From [Flavobacterium] thermophilum (lineage in GTDB: Bacteria > Bacillota > Bacilli > Bacillales > Anoxybacillaceae), in NCBI GenBank assembly GCA_900450595.1, contig UGGS01000001.1:2407254-2471253 (forward strand): DNA of 64,000 nt. Direction: 5' to 3'. This document shows positions 31,521 through 41,265 of the stretch, one piece after another. Both the position numbers and the translations under genes were made by a program. Under the pieces are notes generated by a model. That model was not told where the DNA came from and searched no databases. It was given only the letters and a program-made list of their open reading frames with translations. Within the stretch, counting starts at the first letter, position 1, and each line of letters opens with the position of its first letter.

Positions 31521-32372
31521 TATTAACGTAACCGGCTCCCCTTCAACGACGTCAATATAGATGTTTTGCGGCATTGTTCTTTCTGATTTGCCTATTTCAT
31601 CGACATGGGCAAGGCGAATATTGCTGCGATTGTAATGGTAAATCGCTGCCCCTCTCGATACGGCATACATCGAGTTGACTGGCATTAACGGAACGATACG
31701 GCGTCCAAATAATTGATAAATGCGCTCTTGCACTGTCGGATAGTACGTCATTCCTCCTACTAAAAACACATAGTCTATGTCAGAAAGTGTTAACGGAACA
31801 CGTGCATCCTTAATCGCATTACGAATCGGATATTCAATGCATTTCTTTTCCTCGCGTGCATATTGAGCGTCCAACAAAGGACGAATGGCCTCATCGATTT
31901 CCGCTTTGGTAATGTGCAAACTAACTCGAAGTTCTTCAGGAACATTGGCCATCAGTTGCGTAAAATGATAAGAATCTAGCTCTCTTTTCTGCTCGTCAGA
32001 AAGCTCCACATAACTTTTTCCGTTCATATTCATTTGCAGCGTCATATTAATTTTGTTCGCAATTTGAACTTTTGCTTCTTCTGCCATGGCAAGCAGCGAC
32101 TCTCTAATTTGCAAGCGCACGTGCTGCGGCAATGCTTGAAACTGCTGTTTTGTAAGATGTTTTTCCCCCATCACCTTATGTAACCACTTATCCATCAGCT
32201 TTTTCATAATTAGTTCATCAAAATCCGCCCCGCCAAGCTCGGTATATTGGGAGATAGAAAGCTCGGTAATGTCAAAGCCGCCATTTTCGTTACGGCTCAC
32301 CCGATGAATCGTGACGTCACATGTTCCGCCCCCAAGGTCGAACACTAAAATATTTTTCGGGCCGCTATTTAA
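31515..32372 (-). pseudogene. Hsp70-family protein, C-terminal part (IS-split)
   Basis: This is the second half of the Hsp70 gene that begins at 34841. It opens 'NSGPKNILVFDLGGGTCDVT' (phosphate-2 loop), continues 'GGADFDELIMKKLMDKWLHK' and 'DIDYVFLVGGMTYYPTVQERI', and ends the ATPase domain at 'VSRGAAIYHYN'. Only ~20 residues of a substrate-binding domain remain ('MPQNIYIDVVEGEPVTLI') before the IS701 end supplies a stop. With the first half and the IS1634 removed, exactly 476 codons are in frame up to the IS701 duplication. The 3' end was lost. Confidence 0.9.
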
Positions 32373-34259
32373 CTCACATTTCGCACCCTAACAAGGTCAA
32401 AACAAAGGATTTTTTATTTAGTTTTTCAGAATAACTTTTTGACCAACACGACGAGCGATGGCTATCCTTTTTTTACCATCGCTGGTCGTTCCGTATGACG
32501 TTACACGTAAATGCTCTCATCCATGCCCAATCCCTGCAGAATCCTTCGCTGATCAGGGGTAAGGGAGCGATCCAGTGAGCGTTGGATGCGCCCATCCGGC
32601 AGCTTGAACAGGACGACGTTCACATATTGAAACAGCTGGAAAATCGCCTGTCCCGTCGGCCGGGTCAGCTTGCGGCCTCCAGGACCCTTCAACGGGTGTT
32701 CTGGAGTAATAAACTGACGCACTCGGCGCTGAAAAACGCGGTAAATCGCCAAGGCCAAGAGAAACAAATAGCCCAATACCGCAACTCGTTCTGGCTTTTT
32801 GACATAGATCTCATCCGTGAAAAAAGGGTCTTTCAAAAAAGCGAAGTTCATTTCCACCGAGATCTGCCCTTTATACAGCTTCAAGATCTCTTGGGCATCC
32901 ATTTGTTGGCCCTTCCATTCCTCCGGAACGGTCGTGACGAGGACAAACCGGGACGCTTTCCGTCTTGCCTGTTCCCACGCGTTTTGGTCGAATTCGACGT
33001 CAAGGTGCAAGAAATACAGCGTCTCCACCTCGGGTTCCGCCCCTTTTTTCGGCCGTCCGCGCCGTTTTTTCGGGCGTACGATCTCTTCGACCGCGGCCTC
33101 AACCCGATGAAACCGGGGGCGAAGGGACGCCTTGAGGGACGCCAAGGCTTGTTCAGCGTCTTCCCGGCACGAGAAAGGGTGGCGCTCCCAATGGGCTTGT
33201 TCCTCGCGAAGAAGCTCCGCTTCTTTGGTTCGTTCTTTTTCGAGCGTCTTTCCTTTTCGCTGATCGAGCGCACTCGATTCGACGACGATCAGCCGAACGG
33301 GGTGGCCTTCATAGGTGGAGGATGTTTCCCATACCCGATACGTGGCGCCGTTTCTCTCCGCCAGCGTAAAGGGTTCGCTCCACGGGATGTGAGGCGAATC
33401 GGCCTCCGCTAATGCCCGTTTCACGATCCGAAGCGACGAAGGGCCTCGGGTGATCAAAAAGGCGTTGGCCGCTTTGGTTTGCGCCAGAGTGTCTTTTGTC
33501 ATCGCGGCGGAATCGGCCACGTAAATCCATTCGTCTTCCATCTTCGCTTGTTTGAGCTGTTCGTGGACACGGGACAGCACCTCCGGATTCCACGTTTTGT
33601 CAGGCAGGTTGCCGTCGTGCACATCGCCGTAAAACGGGATGCCGTCCTCGTTGCCGACCAGTCCGAAACCGATCTGTTTTTGCCAACGATGATGGCGGTT
33701 ATAGCCATGTGTGATTTGTAAGGCCTCTAACGAGGCCGATTCATACGCGCCGTAAACCGTCTTGTCCGTCGTATCGGCGTGGAAGGCTCGGAGGGAAAGG
33801 CCTTCTTTGCGATAAATATGAATCAAGCAAGTGCTGATGACGTTGTGAATGCCAGCCTCATACAGGCGATCGAGATGACGAGCCAAGGCATCGTCGTTCA
33901 ACCAGGAAGGATGGAGACCGGGACGGATGAGTTTCTCTAGATCGACCTCCTGAGCCCAATGTTCCAAGTGAACAAGGGCTTGCCGGCCGTCAAACATATT
34001 GTAGATGATGGCCTGAACGGCATCGCTGACTCGCGTTTGGCACTGCGGATCGACGGGCACGAGATGGTCAATCAATTGAGGCAGACCCAGTTTCTTGAAT
34101 AGGGCACTTATTATATTCAAATAATCATTACGATAGACCTTTTTGACTTGAACGTTCATAAGAGAAAAACTCCTTTACGTTCCTTGTGTGTCAAGGATTC
34201 ATTCGACATCGGAACGAAAAAATCCTCCCGATTTTCGTCGAGAGGGTGCGAAATGTGAG
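32373..34259 (-). mobile_element. IS1634-family insertion sequence in the Hsp70 gene
   Basis: 1887 bp. Terminal repeats CTCACATTTCGCACCCT start at 32373 and (inverted) end at 34259. The 6-bp duplication ATTTAA is at 32367-32372 and 34260-34265. Removing the element plus one ATTTAA joins 'KYSAFDLN' to 'SGPKNILVFDLGGG' in frame. Confidence 0.95.
32501..34159 (-). CDS. IS1634 family transposase
   Basis: The 552-aa protein has the DUF4277 N-terminal domain ('YLNIISALFKKLGLPQLIDH') and a DDE core with 'AFHADTTDKTVYGAY', 'WIYVADSAAMTKDT' and 'LYKGQISVEMNFAFLKDPFF'. AAAGGAG precedes the ATG. It is full length and apparently functional. A 23-bp relic of an end of the same IS lies at 57360-57382. Confidence 0.92.
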   Translation of the reverse strand: MNVQVKKVYRNDYLNIISALFKKLGLPQLIDHLVPVDPQCQTRVSDAVQAIIYNMFDGRQALVHLEHWAQEVDLEKLIRPGLHPSWLNDDALARHLDRLYEAGIHNVISTCLIHIYRKEGLSLRAFHADTTDKTVYGAYESASLEALQITHGYNRHHRWQKQIGFGLVGNEDGIPFYGDVHDGNLPDKTWNPEVLSRVHEQLKQAKMEDEWIYVADSAAMTKDTLAQTKAANAFLITRGPSSLRIVKRALAEADSPHIPWSEPFTLAERNGATYRVWETSSTYEGHPVRLIVVESSALDQRKGKTLEKERTKEAELLREEQAHWERHPFSCREDAEQALASLKASLRPRFHRVEAAVEEIVRPKKRRGRPKKGAEPEVETLYFLHLDVEFDQNAWEQARRKASRFVLVTTVPEEWKGQQMDAQEILKLYKGQISVEMNFAFLKDPFFTDEIYVKKPERVAVLGYLFLLALAIYRVFQRRVRQFITPEHPLKGPGGRKLTRPTGQAIFQLFQYVNVVLFKLPDGRIQRSLDRSLTPDQRRILQGLGMDESIYV

Positions 34260-34841
34260 ATTTAAATCAAACGCACTATATTTGTCAGACGCTTCCCTCT
34301 CCTGGTTGAGAAAATCAATTAATGCAGCTGTCGGCTCGGGAATCATAATGATTTTATCCCGGTCAAATCCTGCTAATACCGCTGCCTCCCTTGTCGCCCC
34401 CTGTTGCTGGAAGTTAAAGTTAGCCGGAATGGTGATGACAGCCCCATCAATTTTCTGATTTAAAAACCGCTTTTCCACCGCATTTTTGGCCGCTTTTAAG
34501 TAAAATGATGATACCTCTGACGGAGTGAAATACTGCCCATTTTCCATCTTCCAACGATATTTTTTATCTTCTCCGATGTAACGTTTTGCCTTGCTTGCGG
34601 TAAATTGCGGCTCCATCCACGCCATTTTTTTCGCATAGCGGCCTACATAAGGAACGGAATTTTCATCGATGTAAAGCACACTTGGAAGCAGTTTTTCTTC
34701 AACAAAATTCCCATACTCATCCACTTGGCCGATGTCCAATGTTTCCGCGTGCAGTTTGCCAGTTGGGCTCAAGTAAGCAATCGATACCGTTGTATTCGTC
34801 GTTCCTAGGTCAATGCCGACATAATATTCTAGCTTTCTCAT
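34260..34841 (-). pseudogene. Hsp70-family protein, N-terminal part (IS-split)
   Basis: The ATG at 34841 follows GGGGAGAGAG. The protein begins 'RKLEYYVGIDLGTTNTTVSI' (phosphate-1 loop) and continues through 'GAVITIPANFNFQQQGATREAAVLAGFD' to 'IPEPTAALIDFLNQ', all typical of a DnaK-type actin-like ATPase. The insert region differs from housekeeping DnaK, so it is a specialised Hsp70. The IS1634 at 32373-34259 interrupts it at about residue 194. It lies 20 nt downstream of the coiled-coil gene, as the last gene of the three-gene operon. Confidence 0.92.
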
Positions 34842-34861
34842 GATTACTCTCTCCCCTATTT

Positions 34862-36307
34862 TTATTCCGTGACCTCTTCTACCAATGGCTGAACAATGAC
34901 TTGGCCATAAATCATCCAACCATAGCGTGTAATTTTTACACGCACTTCATTTGTCGAACTAGCGATTGGATGAAGCATCATAAACCGCTCCCGTAATTCT
35001 TGCCTTGTGAGCGTCAATTCCTGCCCAATTTCATATCCGTAAGCGGTCGGTTCTAAGCCAAACAGGCTGAACGCATTAAACAAATTCACCAACCGTCCTC
35101 GTGTAATCTCAGAATCTACTACGGTCGCCCCTTGACTTTCCTCATATAATTCGGAAAGCAAATAATGATGCTGATTCCCACCAACAGCCTGTATAAATTG
35201 TTTGAATCGCTTCCATTCGATCTCTGCTTGCTGTTGTTTGAGCTGCTCGATTTCCATATAAAGACGTTCATTTTCTTCTCTTAGCTGTGCAATCACCTCC
35301 TCATTGTCCGCGCCTGACGCATTGGCTAGTCCACCTGCAAGCCGCTGTTCTAATGCACGCAAACTTTCTTTGATCCGCGCGGAAAACTCGTCCACTTCCT
35401 TGGTTAGCTGCTGTATCGTTTCCTGATCAGTCAATGAGGAGGAAACAGCTACTTCCGTTTCACTCGCTATCTTCTCCTCTATCTCTTCTGCCTCCGCTGG
35501 TTGTAATTCTTCCTGTGTTCCTGCTTCTGTCGCTTCGAGTCGCTCAACCTCCACCAAAGAAGCTTCTTCTGCAAGCAGATGTTTCGCTTTCTCACTTACG
35601 TTGCGGAGGAAATTCGCAATAACCTCCTTATCCTCTTTTTCTTTTAAAATTGGAATGATAATGCTGAGCATCCCATTATGGAAAACTAGTTCATCCGGTG
35701 AAAAAGCTTGGCCATACTGATGCATCATTTTGTAATCTGCGGAATCATCCTTTCTCGTCATCAATAAAGACCGCAGTACCCTCATCACTTCTTTTCTGGC
35801 ATGAACCCCTTTGAACAGCGAAGGGAGAACCGCTTCTGCCAACGAAAACACATCCCCCGGCCGATCGACAAATTGCACCACCGTGCGGACAAACAATTGC
35901 ACAAATAACTGTGGATTCCCTTGCGTATACAGCTCATAAGAAGGAAAATTGCCGCTGCACAACGCATGAAACGCCCTTCTCATCATGTCATGGCGAATTG
36001 GCAGATGGTCCAGCATTGCCCGAACGACAAACTTGTCTATAGTTGGCTGAAACTGCCCATTCCACTCTTTCACCACTAGATCAGCCACATCGCTGTTTTG
36101 CTCGTTCGGATGCTCAAAAATAACCTTTTCAACAACCGCTTGCAATTTCCATAAAAATCGGCTTCGCTTTGCGAACGTATTCAGTTCATATTGTTGTAGC
36201 TGTCGCTCAAGCTCCTCCCGATTAATCCCTTCTTTGTCAACAAACGACCAAAAATCTCCAGAAAGCCCTTGATACTTCACAAATTGTTCTAACCATTGTG
36301 TCGACAT
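34862..36307 (-). CDS. Coiled-coil protein between beta-CASP nuclease and Hsp70
   Basis: This 481-aa protein has a helical N-terminal half with several W/F-rich helices, an acidic linker (EATEAGTQEELQPAEAEEIEEK), a coiled coil at about residues 295-365 ('ARIKESLRALEQRL', 'LREENERLYMEIEQLKQQQ'), and a C-terminal 'VRVKITRYGWMIYGQVIVQP' strand segment. Its start overlaps the beta-CASP gene by 19 nt and its stop is 20 nt from the Hsp70 start. The coiled coil beside an Hsp70 suggests a GrpE-like or adaptor role, but no GrpE homology is evident. I recognise no family. Confidence 0.75.
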   Translation of the reverse strand: MSTQWLEQFVKYQGLSGDFWSFVDKEGINREELERQLQQYELNTFAKRSRFLWKLQAVVEKVIFEHPNEQNSDVADLVVKEWNGQFQPTIDKFVVRAMLDHLPIRHDMMRRAFHALCSGNFPSYELYTQGNPQLFVQLFVRTVVQFVDRPGDVFSLAEAVLPSLFKGVHARKEVMRVLRSLLMTRKDDSADYKMMHQYGQAFSPDELVFHNGMLSIIIPILKEKEDKEVIANFLRNVSEKAKHLLAEEASLVEVERLEATEAGTQEELQPAEAEEIEEKIASETEVAVSSSLTDQETIQQLTKEVDEFSARIKESLRALEQRLAGGLANASGADNEEVIAQLREENERLYMEIEQLKQQQAEIEWKRFKQFIQAVGGNQHHYLLSELYEESQGATVVDSEITRGRLVNLFNAFSLFGLEPTAYGYEIGQELTLTRQELRERFMMLHPIASSTNEVRVKITRYGWMIYGQVIVQPLVEEVTE

Positions 36308-38709
36308 TCCACTACTTCCCCTTTCGAAAATGTATAAATAGTACCATTTTTCGCGGCTACCACTGGGACAGCCAAATTGTTTTTCAATAAAGAAAAAACA
36401 GTTGGGTATACAACGCCGTTCGAACGGGGGACCCTATATTGTTGCTCATGCTCCCCGTGAACTAAAAAAATAGCACTTGGATTTAAAGAAATCGCTGTTT
36501 TGATAATTTCCTCCCGGCTAGCATGGGCGCTTAACCGAATGGAACAAATCTCCGCCTTTACAGGATAAAGGCGTTCGTTCAGTCTCACCGTATCCATTTG
36601 GCCGTGCAACAAAGAATGTCCTGGACTCTCTTCATCTAAGTATCCAGAAAAAGCAATCGCATTTTTCGCATCCGCCACGATCTTTTCGGCATAACGGGAA
36701 GAAGCACTCCCATCTTTTAACATTCCCGAGCTAGCTATGATGCAATTTTTTCCTTGATTTAACATTCGTTGTGCAAACTCATCAAACTTACCGTTTCGAT
36801 AAAAACTCCTTGCCTCTCGAATCCCTTTATCAAATAGAGAAGAATAACCGCTATGATGAGACAAATAGAAGTCATACACTTGAGAAACTTCAGCTACTAA
36901 ACCGTCCACATAAACAAAAAACGGCAAAAAGCGATGATGGCGAAAATATTCATGTAAAATCAGCATAATTTCTTGAGCGCGCCCAAGCGCAAAGGCAGGA
37001 ATGAGTATATTCCCACCACGCTCCATTACTTTCTCTATCTGCTTCACCAACAGCTTTTCTTGCTCTTTCCTGCTCATACAGGCGTTCGTTGGCAGGGAGC
37101 CATATGTATTTTCCGTAATTAAAATATCTACATGCAAATCAGGAGGCAGGACCATCCCTTTTACCGTTTTTTGATCCGTAATAGAAAAATCACCTGTATA
37201 AAAAATAGAAACGCCTTTTATTTCCAAACATACCGCAACAGCCCCTAAAATATGGCCTGCACGATAAAAAGTTACTTTCCATTCGTCATCTTTAGAAGGA
37301 ATCGTAAACGTATGGCAGGCACATTCCATATGTTCCAATGCCGCCTGTAAATCCGCTTCGGAAAATCCAATCTCTTCCTTGCTATGCTGCTTTAGCAAAT
37401 CCGCCAACATGACACCCATTAACCGTTTCGTTTCTTCCGTAGCGTAAATAGGAATATTCGGACATTTTCGGTACAAATATGGAACTGCCGCACTATGATC
37501 CATATGGGCGTGGGTAATGATCAGCGCGTCAATATCTTCCCATTTTACATTTAATCGATCTAGGGGGGTATAGTCAGGAAGGACATTCCCTTCACCTAAA
37601 TGAAACCCGGCGTCTAACAAAATATGATGATCTTCCACCGACACAAGTATAGATGAACCCCCGATCTTCTCTCCCCCACCCAGCACAGTCACCCTCACCT
37701 GATCCAGTAACGGCTTTCTCCTAACCGCCCTTGCCTTCTCTAATCGATGAAAAATACGGACAGCTTCCTCCAAATCGGCATAGTGAGTAAAATGATGGTG
37801 CAATAAATCGTAACTGTCGAGCCCGTTCATCATCACAGCCAGTTTCATCGCGAGCCAATGGCCACGGAATTGCTTCACCTTCTCGGCTTCTTGAAGGGAA
37901 ATCGCTTCACCGACGATGAGCTTGCCATAAATGATATAAAGAAACTGCTTCTCTGCTAAAAATGGATGAACAAAGGTTTGCTGGCAAAACTGCCGCAACT
38001 CCTCTTTGGTAATCTTCCGCTGATACATTTTTTGCACGGTCAAAAAAAAGCTCCAATTTTCTTCGCAAAGACATAAGGCCAAATTCCGCAAGGCCTCATT
38101 CTCCCACCACTCTTCCAACAAATCCAACTTTACGGAACAGACAAACAATTCATTCGCCTTTTCTGACACATCAAGCTGCAAGAACAACAGCTTGCGCAAA
38201 TGAAAACGGGCCTGCGGAAAATTTCCCGCCTCCATCTCCAAAACAACAAGGAACAGAACGACATCCATATAGATATCTTGGTATTCCACGCTTTCGGCAA
38301 AAAGCTGTTCTGTTACTTCATAAAGCTGCGTTGCTTCCAAATAAACATGTTCGCCCTGTTTCCATAAATGTTGCAGTATAGGCAAACAAATTCTTGGCTG
38401 CCTGCGAACCCCAAACTGATCGTATATATGCCAAAGTTCTTCCGTCTTCCCATCTACTTGTTCCCATGCTTCAATGAACGGTGGGACAAACTTTTCCAAC
38501 TCTCCTCCTTTTTCTAATGCTTCTTTTGCCACCTGCAATACCTTTTGGAAATTCCCTATTCTATGAAAATATTGCATTAAAGCATATAGCATATCTAACG
38601 TGATATGTTCCTCTTTTGCCAGTTCTTCGTAATAAAAAGCCGCCTCCGCAAACCGATGGCGATTCTCCAAAAAAACCGCCTTGTGAAAAAGCTCCTCGCT
38701 TCTACTCAT
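36289..38709 (-). CDS. TPR + metallo-beta-lactamase/beta-CASP nuclease
   Basis: The 806-aa protein starts at 38709 (AGGTGA 9 nt upstream). Residues ~1-345 are TPR-like helices ('LFHKAVFLENRHRFAEAAFYYEELAK'). From ~350 comes an MBL domain with 'ILLDAGFHLGEG', the metal motif 'ITHAHMDHSAAVPYLY', 'FYRAGHILGAV' and 'FYTGDFSI'. The beta-CASP insert and final motifs follow: 'ITENTYGS', 'LIPAFALGRAQEIMLIL', 'SGMLKDGSASSRYAE', 'SAHASREEI' and 'IFLVHGEHEQQYRV'. This is the arrangement of CPSF73/RNase J-like nucleases. RNA is the likely substrate. A TPR-fused beta-CASP enzyme in an operon with Hsp70 is unusual. Confidence 0.88.
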   Translation of the reverse strand: MSRSEELFHKAVFLENRHRFAEAAFYYEELAKEEHITLDMLYALMQYFHRIGNFQKVLQVAKEALEKGGELEKFVPPFIEAWEQVDGKTEELWHIYDQFGVRRQPRICLPILQHLWKQGEHVYLEATQLYEVTEQLFAESVEYQDIYMDVVLFLVVLEMEAGNFPQARFHLRKLLFLQLDVSEKANELFVCSVKLDLLEEWWENEALRNLALCLCEENWSFFLTVQKMYQRKITKEELRQFCQQTFVHPFLAEKQFLYIIYGKLIVGEAISLQEAEKVKQFRGHWLAMKLAVMMNGLDSYDLLHHHFTHYADLEEAVRIFHRLEKARAVRRKPLLDQVRVTVLGGGEKIGGSSILVSVEDHHILLDAGFHLGEGNVLPDYTPLDRLNVKWEDIDALIITHAHMDHSAAVPYLYRKCPNIPIYATEETKRLMGVMLADLLKQHSKEEIGFSEADLQAALEHMECACHTFTIPSKDDEWKVTFYRAGHILGAVAVCLEIKGVSIFYTGDFSITDQKTVKGMVLPPDLHVDILITENTYGSLPTNACMSRKEQEKLLVKQIEKVMERGGNILIPAFALGRAQEIMLILHEYFRHHRFLPFFVYVDGLVAEVSQVYDFYLSHHSGYSSLFDKGIREARSFYRNGKFDEFAQRMLNQGKNCIIASSGMLKDGSASSRYAEKIVADAKNAIAFSGYLDEESPGHSLLHGQMDTVRLNERLYPVKAEICSIRLSAHASREEIIKTAISLNPSAIFLVHGEHEQQYRVPRSNGVVYPTVFSLLKNNLAVPVVAAKNGTIYTFSKGEVVECRHNG

Positions 38710-38878
38710 ACTTTTGTCACCTAATTTTCTATTTTTTTTATCTTGATAAGTATATTTTAACCAATACAACCTAGGAATTTTGTCGAAATTGGTCGTATTA
38801 GCGGAATTTTTGGTATACATTTTTTATTTAAACAGCCTATATAGAGTGAACATCAACCGAAAAAATCGATCCACTAAA

Positions 38879-38911
38879 AAAGCTTCTCACTGTTGCGCGG
38901 TGAGAAGCTTT
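38879..38911. terminator. Bidirectional hairpin upstream of the beta-CASP operon
   Basis: AAAGCTTCTCAC-TGTTGCGCG-GTGAGAAGCTTT, with A/T-runs on both sides. It separates the MFS gene (stop at 39137) from the beta-CASP operon. Confidence 0.75.
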
Positions 38912-39136
38912 CCTAACCCAATCATTATTCAATCCGCTTTTTCATTTCACCTGGCACTGGCAACGCAACTGACATGAACAACGCACTCGCCCACCATGGA
39001 TGATTCTAAACGGCCACCACTCAACGAGCTATGTGCCCTTTCACCCGATTACCTCATCAAACGGGGAAAAAGCAAAAATGCGGGTAATCCGGTCATACAT
39101 ACTTGTGCGGAACCGAAGATAAATTCTTCTCTCCCG

Positions 39137-40486
39137 TCAGCTTTCCGGTTCGGCAGGCGCCTGCGGCTTTACTTTCCGCAAAAAGAAAATGCCAAGGAGC
39201 ACCATCACCAAAAGTGTCCCCATCGCCAACCGATTGGCAATGTTTCCATACGAATGAAGAAGGAGGGTAATGCTTCCGTAAATCGTCGGGCCGACGATGG
39301 CCGACACTTTTCCGGAAAAAGCGAACAGTCCGAAAAATTGCCCTTGCTTGTCTTGCGGCGAAAGTTCGACAATATACGTTCTCGAAGTGACCCACATCGC
39401 TCCTAAACTGACGCCGAACAAACTTCCGGCGATCCACAAGGAAAGCTTGGAAAAAGCAAGCGCTCCTATCGCTAGGGCGATGCACATCATGATGCTGACA
39501 TACAACACCGCTTTTTTTGCCCCTTTGCTTCTCGTAATATAGCCAAAAAGAAAGGAACCTATAATGCTAGAAACGGTGGAAACTAAATATAAAAGGATAA
39601 ATTCCCCCACCGTAAACCCGGCAATGGCTTTGGCATAAACGGACATGATGGCAATTGTCGTCGCCACGGCATCATTTAAAAAGAAATAAGCAATCATGAA
39701 AGTAAAAATGTTTTGATACTTTTTCATTTCTTTCAACGTCGCATAAATATCCCGATAACCCGCAAAAAATCCGACCTTTCGCTTTAGCGTAGCGGCTTCT
39801 TCTTTGACAAAGAAAAAAAGCGGGAAAGAAAAGAGGAGAAACAAAAGGGCGCTTGGAATAAAAGCCCGGTAGTAATCCTTTTCGCCAACAAACGGATACA
39901 CGGCAAGCCCGACAAGCGTTCCGACATATCCGACGGCAACGCCAAAACCGGAGATGAGCGGAATTTCCTGTTTATTCCCCAAACTCGAAATCATGGAATC
40001 GTAAAAAACGAGGCTCGAATGGTAAAAAAATTTTGCTGCGACAAATAAAAGCACGGTGATGACAAAAGACACCGGCAATCCAAAAATGAAATTCCCATGA
40101 TTCGAATATCCGGCAACGCCCATAAGCAAAGTCGCTACAACCGCAAGAACTGTGAATATCCCAAGCCATTTCTTTCTTCTCCCAGTCCGGTCAATCCATG
40201 TGCCGTATAAAGGAGAAAATAAAACTAAAAAGAAAGAGGCTAACGCATTCGCATACGAAATAAATGTACTGGCTACCTGGTTCAAGCTCTCGCTTTTTCC
40301 CACCGTTTCCGAAACATAAAGCGGGAAAAAAATCGTATTCACATTCGAAGAAAAAATCGTATTCGCAAAATCATACAACGCCCACGATAAAACCGGCAAA
40401 GAAACATACAGTTTCCAGCCCGGCCGCCTCTTTGTTTCATGCAAAGGCAAGGCATCTTCTATCTTCTTCACTGCGCTCTCCCCCAT
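39137..40486 (-). CDS. MFS transporter (Atg22-like / UMF1 family)
   Basis: A 449-aa membrane protein with about 12 helices. 'SLPVLSWALYDFANTIFSSNVNTIFFPLYV' is characteristic of the UMF1/Atg22-like MFS group (B. subtilis YxiO is similar), as are 'SPLYGTWIDRTGRRKKWL' and 'LWVTSR'-like 'MWVTSRTYIVELSPQDKQGQFFGLF'. Fungal Atg22 exports amino acids from the vacuole; bacterial substrates are unknown. It is intact and has its own promoter region. It sits between two island modules with no obvious link to either. Confidence 0.85.
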   Translation of the reverse strand: MGESAVKKIEDALPLHETKRRPGWKLYVSLPVLSWALYDFANTIFSSNVNTIFFPLYVSETVGKSESLNQVASTFISYANALASFFLVLFSPLYGTWIDRTGRRKKWLGIFTVLAVVATLLMGVAGYSNHGNFIFGLPVSFVITVLLFVAAKFFYHSSLVFYDSMISSLGNKQEIPLISGFGVAVGYVGTLVGLAVYPFVGEKDYYRAFIPSALLFLLFSFPLFFFVKEEAATLKRKVGFFAGYRDIYATLKEMKKYQNIFTFMIAYFFLNDAVATTIAIMSVYAKAIAGFTVGEFILLYLVSTVSSIIGSFLFGYITRSKGAKKAVLYVSIMMCIALAIGALAFSKLSLWIAGSLFGVSLGAMWVTSRTYIVELSPQDKQGQFFGLFAFSGKVSAIVGPTIYGSITLLLHSYGNIANRLAMGTLLVMVLLGIFFLRKVKPQAPAEPES

Positions 40487-40638
40487 TCTTTCGGTTATAA
40501 AACGGTCGGCAAATCACTTACTCTACTATATAGGTTACTTTACATATTTAATGATTTTGTTTAGTTTACGTAAATAAATCTTTATCTTTTTTACGAAGAA
40601 CGCCTCTCCGGCTTCCAAAAAACGGCGCTTTTATTTTC

Positions 40639-40808
40639 ACCTGAATCCGTGATAAAAACGCGTTCAAACTGCTGAGAAAGCTTGATAAATCAACAAATAT
40701 CACACTTTTTGCTTTTCACTCAATAAGTGAACATCCGAAACTGGGCTAAACCCTTGATATGATTACGTTTTCCGGTGCTTTTGATGAGCTGCTGTCACGG
40801 ATTCAGGT
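40639..40808. mobile_element. 170-bp MITE (copy 1)
   Basis: Ends are ACCTGAATCCGTGA at 40639 and its inverse TCACGGATTCAGGT ending at 40808. The interior aligns, inverted, with the copy at 46919-47090, including a central TTCAC-n-GTGAA palindrome. No clean target duplication is visible (TTTCAC-like on both sides). Confidence 0.75.
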
Positions 40809-40809
40809 T

Positions 40810-41170
40810 TCACAAAATATACATAATATTTTAACAAATTATCGTGTATTTGTGCACCATCATCGTTTCCCGCCAATGGAGAGATCGAGCCGCCAATTGC
40901 CCCATCACCCATATGCATCCTTCCTCATCAAAGGAAACCGCCAAAAGCCGGATGGAAAACACCCGCAATCAACGCCCTTAGTTAGTGTGAGTCAAGTTTT
41001 TATGGGATCCTTTTCCCCCCTTTTTTACTTTAAAAAGAGGGCTCGGACTCCTTATAATAAGAGTTTTCTAACTCCTTCTCTCCTCTTTTTCCTACGTTTT
41101 TAAAAACCTTTAATGGATTTCAAGGCAAGTCCACACGGTAATTTCGAATCATAGTGCACAGGCGCGCAAG
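40810..41170. other. Gene-poor AT-rich stretch
   Basis: About 360 bp between the MITE and the HEPN relic's terminator. Short ORFs exist, but none has a ribosome binding site or recognisable similarity. Confidence 0.4.
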
Positions 41171-41176
41171 AAAAAA

Positions 41177-41219
41177 GAAGAGCGCACCGCCTTCGCGGAA
41201 ACGCTCTTCCGATAATCTT
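41177..41219 (-). terminator. Terminator of the decayed HEPN gene
   Basis: GAAGAGCG-n-CGCTCTTC followed by TTTTTTCTT on the minus strand, 45 nt beyond the relic's stop codon. Confidence 0.65.
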
Positions 41220-41265
41220 CATAGGGAAATCAGACGTTTGTCATTTTAAGTTGCCCGGAACGGAT

